DNA of 15,586 nt from Bacteroidota bacterium (GTDB lineage: Bacteria > Bacteroidota > Ignavibacteria > UBA10030 > UBA8401), in NCBI GenBank assembly GCA_030824295.1, contig JAVBYA010000117.1, positions 1 through 15,586 on the forward strand, written 5' to 3'. Of this stretch, positions 5,779 to 11,592 are shown piece after piece (position 1 is the first letter of the stretch; each line of letters begins with the position of its first letter). Under the pieces are notes generated by a model. The model saw only the letters and a list, made by a program, of their open reading frames with translations. It searched no databases and was not told the origin of the DNA. Both the position numbers and the translations under genes were made by a program.

Positions 5779-8072
5779 TTGCGGTCGATGGAATCGATGG
5801 TGCGCTGGAGGCGTTTCTCCGTAGGCAGTTTTGCGGTGCGTGATCCTGATTCGGCCGGTACGGCCGGTACAACAGCGGGTGCCTCCTGCTCAGGATACCG
5901 AAGGCGGGAATGGTGGATCCCGACCAGGATCTTCAGAAAACTCTCCTGCACCTTCTTCAGCTCCTTCATGGTCAGCTTGCTCTCATCCAGCTCCCCTTCC
6001 AGCAGGCGCAGTTTCACCAGTGAATCGATGTTCGCAGCGATCTTCTCCACGGTCGGATCGGTGATGGCGCGGGTCGAGGCCTCCACGCCGTCCGCCAGCA
6101 TGACAATGGCGGTCTCTTTGGTGCTCGGTTTCGGTCCGGGATAGCGGAAGTCGTTCTCGTTCACTTCTCCCCTGCTCTTCTTTTGACGAAGAGCCTTCTC
6201 ATAGAAGAATCCCACGAGCATCGTCCCGTGATGCATCGGGATGAAATCGATCACGGACTGCGGAAGTTTGTTCTTCCGTGCCAGCGTCATCCCATCCTCG
6301 ATGTGGGCGGCGATCACGCGGACGCTCTTGCGCGGACTCATGGTGCGGTGGCGGTTCTCGGTGCCGAGCTGATTCTCCACGAACGATTCCGGGTTGGCAA
6401 GCTTACCGATATCGTGATAGAGCCCCCCCACACGCGCCAGCGTACCGTTCGCGCCGATCGCCTGTGCAGCGGACTCGGCCAGGGTCGCAACGCTCACGCT
6501 GTGATGGAACGAACCGGGCGCTTTGTGCGACAGCTCCTTCAGCAGCGGATGGTTCAGATCGGAGAGGTCCATCAGCGTCAGTTCCGTGGAGACCAGGAAG
6601 GTGCGTTCCAGGAAGATGAGCAGACCGTACGTGATGATGGGGGAAAGGATCGCATTGAATCCCGCCACGAGCAGCTCGTTGCCGACCACTTCGAACGATT
6701 CATACCGCTCCAGGCCCAGCGCAACGATGGTGATGGTATATCCCAGAAAGACGTAAATGATGGAACGGAAGATCTGCGTCCGTTTCTTGATATCCCGCAC
6801 TGTATAGATGGCGAATGCCCCGGCGACGAGCGAGGAAAGCGCGATGGCATAGTCGTTCCCGCGGATCCCTGCCGCGATGAGCGAGATGACGACCGTACTG
6901 TAGAACGCGACCCGGGAATCGAAGATGATGGCGCAGATCATCGAGATGGCAGGGATGACGATGAGGTACCGCAGCGGAAGTTCGGAGGTGTTCTGGACCG
7001 TCAGATAGGCGATGAATGAAACAACAACGAAGAGCGAAGAGATCATGATGAGTTTCGCGTTGTCGCTGTAGATCCGCTTCCGGAAAAGATAGATGTACAT
7101 CACCAGCATCCACATGATGGCGAAGACCCGCATCGCTTTACCGAGGAAGGTCACATAGACGTTGATGCCGGCCCCCCGCTCCTCCTTCGCCTTCCGCATC
7201 GAATCGAGCTTCAGTTTGATATCATCCGTCACCCGTTCCTTCTTCGCGATGATGCGTTCCCCTTCGCTCACGGCGCCGATGGTGCGCGGGACCAGGTCCT
7301 CAGCGAAACGGACCTCCCGTTCGGTCTGCTCGCGCTGGAAGATGACATTCGGCATCAGGAACGTCAGCGCGATCTTCACCGCAATGGAGACGGTATCATT
7401 GTCCTGCTTGAATCCGGCGATGAACGTCTGCTGGACCGACTTCCCCAGTTCATACCGGTCCACGAACCGGTTGAGCGGCACGATCTGCTCGCTGGTCTTC
7501 TTCCGTTTGGCGATGAGTTCATCCTCGCGGTATTGCGACTTCCGCACATCCACGATCCCTTCCAGATAGAGGCCGTTCACCACCAGCAGGACGTCCCGGC
7601 GCAGTTTATCGAAGGAATATTTGGGAATAGTACGTCCGGAGCGCACCTCTGCAGAGCGGAGCCCGCGCAGGATATTCCACTCGCTCTCCATGAATTGCAC
7701 CGGCAGTACGGACGGGTCGCCGGATGCAGACGTGCGGTCCAGGAATGATTGCAGAGAGACGAAGAAGAGCTGCAGGGAATCGAGATAATCGCGTGAAACG
7801 GTGGGGTTCTCTTCGAATACTTTATAGACCTTCCCTGCTGCCAGTTCCCTCTCCCGTGTATATTCGCGTGCATCCTTATAGATGGGGAAAGCGAACGGTG
7901 CATACAGGTCGTTCTCCGTCCAGATCATCCCGACCGGGTAATCGGATTCAACGGCGAGTCCCTGCGGGAACATGAGAGCGATCAGAACGACCACAACGGC
8001 GAGGATGGTCCACTTCGCGGTCAGGTCATCCTTCGCGCTCCAGGATCGGATAAGATTGAGGATCTGCTGCAT
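5775..8072 (-). CDS. pgpH: 7TM-HD family protein, PgpH-type c-di-AMP phosphodiesterase
   Basis: This 765-residue membrane protein has the 7TMR-HDED/HD layout. It has an N-terminal membrane anchor (about 21-38) and a large extracytoplasmic domain (about 40-310). A block of hydrophobic membrane segments follows (about 313-490), then a cytoplasmic HD domain (about 505-725). Metal-binding residues are visible: His524 region (SFHHSVSVA), the HD pair His553-Asp554 in YHDIGK, His590, His614/615 (MHHG) and Asp661 (LADGVE). A Pro/Ala-rich tail ends the protein. Characterised PgpH proteins hydrolyse c-di-AMP to pApA, affecting potassium balance, cell-wall stress and growth; here that is by family. It is first in the operon with xerD and the methyltransferase. 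The divergent rsmA-mgtE operon begins 122 nt away. No diadenylate cyclase is in the window. Confidence 0.9.
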   Translation of the reverse strand: MQQILNLIRSWSAKDDLTAKWTILAVVVVLIALMFPQGLAVESDYPVGMIWTENDLYAPFAFPIYKDAREYTRERELAAGKVYKVFEENPTVSRDYLDSLQLFFVSLQSFLDRTSASGDPSVLPVQFMESEWNILRGLRSAEVRSGRTIPKYSFDKLRRDVLLVVNGLYLEGIVDVRKSQYREDELIAKRKKTSEQIVPLNRFVDRYELGKSVQQTFIAGFKQDNDTVSIAVKIALTFLMPNVIFQREQTEREVRFAEDLVPRTIGAVSEGERIIAKKERVTDDIKLKLDSMRKAKEERGAGINVYVTFLGKAMRVFAIMWMLVMYIYLFRKRIYSDNAKLIMISSLFVVVSFIAYLTVQNTSELPLRYLIVIPAISMICAIIFDSRVAFYSTVVISLIAAGIRGNDYAIALSSLVAGAFAIYTVRDIKKRTQIFRSIIYVFLGYTITIVALGLERYESFEVVGNELLVAGFNAILSPIITYGLLIFLERTFLVSTELTLMDLSDLNHPLLKELSHKAPGSFHHSVSVATLAESAAQAIGANGTLARVGGLYHDIGKLANPESFVENQLGTENRHRTMSPRKSVRVIAAHIEDGMTLARKNKLPQSVIDFIPMHHGTMLVGFFYEKALRQKKSRGEVNENDFRYPGPKPSTKETAIVMLADGVEASTRAITDPTVEKIAANIDSLVKLRLLEGELDESKLTMKELKKVQESFLKILVGIHHSRLRYPEQEAPAVVPAVPAESGSRTAKLPTEKRLQRTIDSIDRK

Positions 8073-8083
8073 AGGAATAGGTC

Positions 8084-8112
8084 AATATGACAAGAAATAG
8101 GGAGAGAGGCAA
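8084..8112 (-). promoter_or_regulatory. Candidate promoter for the pgpH-xerD operon
   Basis: On the minus strand TTGCCT (8107-8112) is followed after 17 nt by CATATT (8084-8089). The spacing matches the other candidate promoters in the window. The -10 ends only 11 nt before the pgpH ATG, which would give an almost leaderless mRNA, so the call is tentative. Confidence 0.35.
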
Positions 8113-8128
8113 GAAACGCCGATGTTCG

Positions 8129-8157
8129 TTGAAATCGGGCGGTGCTTTCGTTATATT
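8129..8157 (+). promoter_or_regulatory. Candidate primary-sigma promoter for the rsmA operon
   Basis: TTGAAA (8129-8134) is followed after 17 nt by TATATT (8152-8157). Predicted start is near 8164, giving a leader of about 30 nt to the rsmA ATG at 8195. Its position inside the longer rsmA frame that starts at 8087 is a strong argument against that longer start. Confidence 0.6.
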
Positions 8158-8159
8158 CA

Positions 8160-8173
8160 TGAACGTTCGTTCA
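8160..8173 (+). repeat. Small inverted repeat at the rsmA transcription start
   Basis: TGAAC/GTTCA arms surround GTTC, and GAACGTTC inside it is a perfect 8-bp palindrome. It lies directly after the -10 hexamer, where it could be an operator or a short 5' hairpin. Nothing identifies a regulator. Confidence 0.3.
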
Positions 8174-8194
8174 CCCTTGTTCATTGGAAAAAGT

Positions 8195-9019
8195 ATGATG
8201 CATCGCGCCAAAAAATCTCTCGGTCAGAATTTCCTTCAGGACCCTAACGTTTCGCAGAAGATCGTGAAGGTGTTCGACCCGAAACCGGGCGACAGCGTCG
8301 TGGAGATCGGTCCCGGCAAAGGAGCGCTCACGACACTGCTGCTGCAGACCCTCCCGCACTGCACGGTGATCGAACTGGACGATGAATTGGCCCCCATGAT
8401 AAAGGAACAGTTCGGCGACCGCATCACCGTCATTCATAACGACATCCTGAGCGTATCACTCACAGAACTGCGGCAGACGATCGGTGCTCCGATCCGACTC
8501 ATCGGCAACATCCCCTATAATATCACCACACCGATCCTCTTCCATGTGGTGGATTCACTCCCGGCCGTGAGCGACTTTCTGGTGATGATGCAGACCGAAG
8601 TGGCGCAGCGCATCGTGGCCAAACCCCGCACAAAAGAATACGGCATCCTCTCCATCCTTTTACAGTATTACAGCACGCCCCGGATGCAGTTCGCTGTTTC
8701 CAAGAATTCTTTCTTTCCCGTGCCGAACGTCTCCTCCGCCATCATCCACCTTGATTTCACTGCACCGTTCGCTCAACGGGCATTGGATGACCGGCTCTTC
8801 CGCAAGATCGTCCGCGGCACATTCGGCAAACGGCGGAAAACACTGAGGAACGGACTGAAAGGATTGGACATCCCGGTTCCTGAACTCGAGAAACTCTCCG
8901 TCGACCTGGAACTCCGTCCCGAGGAACTCTCCGTGGCGGACTTCGTCCGGCTGAGCAACGAACTCGTCCATCTGGCACCGCAGATCCTCAACACTGTCAC
9001 GGAGGAATCCGATGGCTGA
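8195..9019 (+). CDS. rsmA: 16S rRNA dimethyladenosine methyltransferase RsmA (KsgA)
   Basis: RsmA dimethylates two adjacent adenosines in the 3'-terminal hairpin of 16S rRNA (A1518 and A1519 in E. coli) late in small-subunit assembly. The 274-residue product has KKSLGQNFL at 6-14, the SAM-binding VVEIGPGKGALT at 35-46, the acidic motif VIELDDEL at 58-65, the catalytic NIPYNI at 105-110 and the FFPVPNVSSA segment at 173-182. A C-terminal helical domain (about 195-270) ends in RPEELSVADFVRL. Length is normal for the family. ATG 8195 (or 8198) is preferred because QNFL then falls at the usual position, GGAAA precedes it, and the promoter lies upstream. The last 8 nt overlap the start of mgtE, so expression is coupled. 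Confidence 0.95.
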   Translation: MMHRAKKSLGQNFLQDPNVSQKIVKVFDPKPGDSVVEIGPGKGALTTLLLQTLPHCTVIELDDELAPMIKEQFGDRITVIHNDILSVSLTELRQTIGAPIRLIGNIPYNITTPILFHVVDSLPAVSDFLVMMQTEVAQRIVAKPRTKEYGILSILLQYYSTPRMQFAVSKNSFFPVPNVSSAIIHLDFTAPFAQRALDDRLFRKIVRGTFGKRRKTLRNGLKGLDIPVPELEKLSVDLELRPEELSVADFVRLSNELVHLAPQILNTVTEESDG

Positions 9020-10400
9020 ATCGACGTACTCCCCTCAGGAACTGATCGAGGTGGACGATGAACTGCTGGAGGACCTCCGGGACCTTATCGGCACCAGATC
9101 CGACTTCCTCATCAAGAACATCCTGAACGACCTCTACCCGACCGACATCGCGCACATCATCAACCGGCTGGAGTTCGAACAAGGGGACTATCTCTTCTCC
9201 CTGCTCACGACCGAGGATCAGGGAAAGGTCATCGTCGAGCTGGACGATGACCACCGCGAACATTTCCTGCAGACCCTGCAGAGCGAACAGATCTCGGACA
9301 TCGTGGAAGAACTGCCGTCCGACGAAGCGACCGATATCGTTTCCGAACTCTCCGAAGAGAAAGCGGAAGAGGTGCTGGAGGACCTGAGTGCGGAGGATTC
9401 GCAGGAACTGAAGGAACTGCTGCAGTACGACGAGAATACCGCCGGCGGTATCATGCAGAAGGAGGTCATCACGGTGAACCAGAAGGACACCGTGAAGAAG
9501 GCCATCCAGTCGGTTCGCCGCGCCGCCAAAGAGGACGAAGGGCAGCACTTCTATTTCGTCTATGTCGTGGATGAGGACGACAAGCTTGTCGGTTCCCTCT
9601 CTGTGTCCAACCTGATCCTTCTCTCCCCGGCCCGCCGGATCTACAAGGTGATGGACCGGGATATCATCAGTGTGAAGACCGATCTGGACCAGGAAGAGGT
9701 GGCGAACATCTTCAAGAAGTACAACCTTGTTTCGGCTCCGGTGGTGGACTATTCCGGCCGTGTGGTCGGACGCATCACGGTGGACGATATCGTTGATGTT
9801 ATCGAAGAAGAAGCGTCGGAAGATATCTTCCGTTTGGGCGGTGTCGGTCCGAACGAACGCATCTCCACCCCCCCGCTGGTCTCGCTCCGCAAGCGGCTGC
9901 CGTGGCTGTCGGTGTACCTCTTTACCGGACTCATCACTTCCAGTATCATCAACATCTTCCATTCCACCATCGAGTCCCTCGTTGTGCTGGCGGCCTTGAT
10001 GCCGCTCGTGGCGGGAATGGGAGGCAATGCCGGCACGCAGGCCATCACACTGATGGTGCGCGGTATCGCGCTGGGGGAGGTCGATTTCTCCAACGCGCGC
10101 AAGGCGCTCATCAAAGAGATCTCTGTTGGTCTGTTGAACGGAACGCTCGTCGGTTTCCTTGCCGGTGCGATCATCGCTATCGTCTACAGCAACCTGATGC
10201 TCGGCGTGGTGATGTTCCTGGCGATGGTGACGAACCTGTTCGTTGCCGGACTGATGGGAACGGTCGTACCGCTCGGACTCAAATGGGCGAAGATCGATCC
10301 GGCACTCGCATCCGCCGTGCTGGTGACCACCTGCACCGATGCGTTCGGGTTCATCTCGTTCCTCGGATTCGCCACCCTCTTCCTGTCACTGCTCACGTAG
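9012..10400 (+). CDS. mgtE: Magnesium transporter MgtE
   Basis: This 462-residue protein has the complete MgtE layout. A highly acidic N-terminal superhelical domain (about 15-135) is followed by a tandem CBS pair (about 140-200 and 205-262) and an acidic plug/linker helix (IEEEASEDIFRLGGV). A five-helix membrane domain (about 300-460) ends the protein. The family signature MPLVAGMGGNAGTQ lies at 330-343. TTCTDAFGF at 439-447 contains Asp443, equivalent to the pore aspartate that binds Mg2+ in the Thermus protein. MgtE is a Mg2+-gated channel in the cytoplasmic membrane; Mg2+ binding between the N, CBS and linker regions closes the pore. The start overlaps the end of rsmA by 8 nt, and the PAP2 gene follows 7 nt after the stop. 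Confidence 0.95.
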   Translation: MAESTYSPQELIEVDDELLEDLRDLIGTRSDFLIKNILNDLYPTDIAHIINRLEFEQGDYLFSLLTTEDQGKVIVELDDDHREHFLQTLQSEQISDIVEELPSDEATDIVSELSEEKAEEVLEDLSAEDSQELKELLQYDENTAGGIMQKEVITVNQKDTVKKAIQSVRRAAKEDEGQHFYFVYVVDEDDKLVGSLSVSNLILLSPARRIYKVMDRDIISVKTDLDQEEVANIFKKYNLVSAPVVDYSGRVVGRITVDDIVDVIEEEASEDIFRLGGVGPNERISTPPLVSLRKRLPWLSVYLFTGLITSSIINIFHSTIESLVVLAALMPLVAGMGGNAGTQAITLMVRGIALGEVDFSNARKALIKEISVGLLNGTLVGFLAGAIIAIVYSNLMLGVVMFLAMVTNLFVAGLMGTVVPLGLKWAKIDPALASAVLVTTCTDAFGFISFLGFATLFLSLLT

Positions 10401-10407
10401 ACCGATC

Positions 10408-11325
10408 ATGAAGCGTTTCGCGTACCTGCGTTCCTCCGATGCCGTCACACTGGCCTTCCTGCTGATCGTGACCGGCGTCCACCTGCTGTTCGCACCGCGC
10501 ATCCCTCAGTGGTACATCGCCGTCCTCTCCAATGTGGTACTCGGCAGCGCCATTCTTCTGAGTACCCGCTCCGTATATCGCAGTGGCGCGCAGAGCAATG
10601 CGGCGGTCCGGCTCTTCCGGGACTGGTACCTTCTTCCATCCATCCTGCTCATTTATGCACAAACATCGTCCATCGCGTATCCGCTGCACGGGCGCGATTA
10701 CGATACCTGGCTCATTGCTGCGGACCGGTGGCTCTTCGGCACCGATCCCACCCATTGGATATCACAGTTCGCCCATCCGGTGTTGACGGAACTCCTGCAG
10801 CTGGCCTATGCTTCGTACTATCTCTTCTTCATCGTCCTCTTCACCGAACTGTACCGCCGTCAGGACCATACATGGTTCCGCGGCGGTGCACTGCTGGTGG
10901 TGTACGGTTTCTATCTCTCCTACATCGGGTACATGCTCCTACCCGCTATCGGTCCGCGATTCACTCTGCACGATTTCAGTACACTCGATGCCGAGCTTCC
11001 CGGTCTGTTCCTGACGGAGTATCTGCGTGCATTCATCAACGCCGGGGGCGGTGCTCCGTCCGGCGCTGCGGACCCTCTGCTCTCTGTGCACCGCGATGCC
11101 TTCCCCAGCGGTCATACACAGCTCACGCTCGTAGCGATGTACATCGCATTCGCCTCCCGCGCACGCATCAAGTGGTGGCTCCTGGCCGGCGGTACCCTGC
11201 TGATCATCTCCACCGTCTACATGCGGTACCATTATGTGACCGACCTGCTCGCCGGCCTCCTTTTCTTCCTCCTCACCGTCTGGTCCGGCAAGCGGATCGA
11301 TGCGTGGTGGAACAGGAACCAATAA
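10408..11325 (+). CDS. PAP2-superfamily (Aur1-like) integral membrane phosphatase/phosphotransferase
   Basis: This 305-residue polytopic membrane protein has hydrophobic segments near residues 12-28, 36-52, 74-90, 126-146, 160-180, 238-250, 256-272 and 278-294. Two of the acid-phosphatase motifs are clear: AFPSGHTQ (231-238) with the motif-2 His236, and YMRYHYVTDLLAG (271-283) with His275 and Asp279. The first motif (KxxxxxxRP) is not obvious; GPRF at 182-185 may stand in for it, as in Aur1/inositol-phosphotransferase-like members. Substrates of the superfamily include lipid phosphates and phospholipid head groups; here none can be named. ATG 10408 is 7 nt after the mgtE stop, so it is the last gene of the rsmA-mgtE operon. 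The terminator at 11537-11578 is the first clear stop downstream. Confidence 0.85.
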   Translation: MKRFAYLRSSDAVTLAFLLIVTGVHLLFAPRIPQWYIAVLSNVVLGSAILLSTRSVYRSGAQSNAAVRLFRDWYLLPSILLIYAQTSSIAYPLHGRDYDTWLIAADRWLFGTDPTHWISQFAHPVLTELLQLAYASYYLFFIVLFTELYRRQDHTWFRGGALLVVYGFYLSYIGYMLLPAIGPRFTLHDFSTLDAELPGLFLTEYLRAFINAGGGAPSGAADPLLSVHRDAFPSGHTQLTLVAMYIAFASRARIKWWLLAGGTLLIISTVYMRYHYVTDLLAGLLFFLLTVWSGKRIDAWWNRNQ

Positions 11326-11417
11326 GACCTCTCTGTATTCCACAGTTATTCGACAGAAAGGGGAGGACAGGTACTGCTTTTCATCTATATCATACCAATT
11401 TGTCTTTAGGGAGCAGC

Positions 11418-11564
11418 ATGACCGAACAAAGCGAACTGGAACCTCCGGTTCGGTCGTTGCTATTTCAGCACTGTTCGATTACCTTCAAGCAATGGCATAT
11501 CATGAGGGATGATCGTGGGACTGCTTCGTGGATGATAACCTCAGGATCGCATTTGCGTGAATGA
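11418..11564 (+). CDS. 48-codon leader ORF upstream of the hybrid kinase (putative)
   Basis: ATG 11418 is preceded by AGGGAG (11408-11413), one of the best Shine-Dalgarno sequences in the window. It opens a 48-codon frame beginning MTEQSELEPPVRSLLFQHCS. The stop TGA (11562-11564) covers the first three bases of the right arm of the terminator at 11537-11578. A ribosome translating to the stop would therefore cover the left arm and loop of that terminator. The peptide has no recognised domain, signal or membrane segment. It could be a leader peptide in a translation-sensitive attenuator, a small protein, or chance: a candidate promoter for the kinase alone starts inside it. No amino-acid codon run suggests a specific effector. 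Confidence 0.35.
   Translation: MTEQSELEPPVRSLLFQHCSITFKQWHIMRDDRGTASWMITSGSHLRE
11420..11455 (+). repeat. Alternative hairpins over the leader-ORF start
   Basis: GACCGAAC (11420-11427) can pair with GTTCGGTC (11448-11455), starting at the G of the leader ATG. The tighter GAACC-TCC-GGTTC hairpin (11439-11451) uses part of the same right arm, and a further CGAAC (11432-11436) is also complementary. The pairings exclude one another, leaving the Shine-Dalgarno sequence single-stranded in all of them. Confidence 0.35.
11457..11485 (+). promoter_or_regulatory. Weak candidate promoter for the hybrid kinase
   Basis: TTGCTA (11457-11462) is followed after 17 nt by TACCTT (11480-11485). Predicted start near 11492 gives a leader of about 100 nt containing the terminator, similar to the NYN leader. 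The -10 is poor compared with the TATATT sites elsewhere in the window. Confidence 0.25.
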
Positions 11565-11578
11565 GGTTTTTTGTTTTT
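11537..11578 (+). terminator. Intrinsic terminator directly before the hybrid kinase
   Basis: AACCTCA (11537-11543) pairs with TGAGGTT (11562-11568), with an inner CGCA/TGCG stem (11548-11557). It is followed by TTTT-G-TTTTT to 11578. It is the first clear terminator after the PAP2 gene. Only 2 nt separate the U-tract from the kinase Shine-Dalgarno sequence, so any kinase transcript starting upstream must pass through it. Confidence 0.7.
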
Positions 11579-11592
11579 ACAGGGAGATATGT

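Noticed and set aside
8087..8194. N-terminal extension of rsmA from ATG 8087
   Set aside because: The family N-terminus begins at 8195, and a good promoter (8129-8157) lies inside the extension.
8997..9962. 321-codon minus-strand frame opposite mgtE
   Set aside because: Its composition mirrors the acidic MgtE N-domain; it has no recognisable motif and lies fully antisense to a complete transporter gene.
10509..11417. Long frame overlapping the PAP2 gene upstream of the leader ORF
   Set aside because: It is an out-of-frame shadow of the PAP2 gene; only the part from ATG 11418 has its own Shine-Dalgarno sequence and lies in intergenic DNA.
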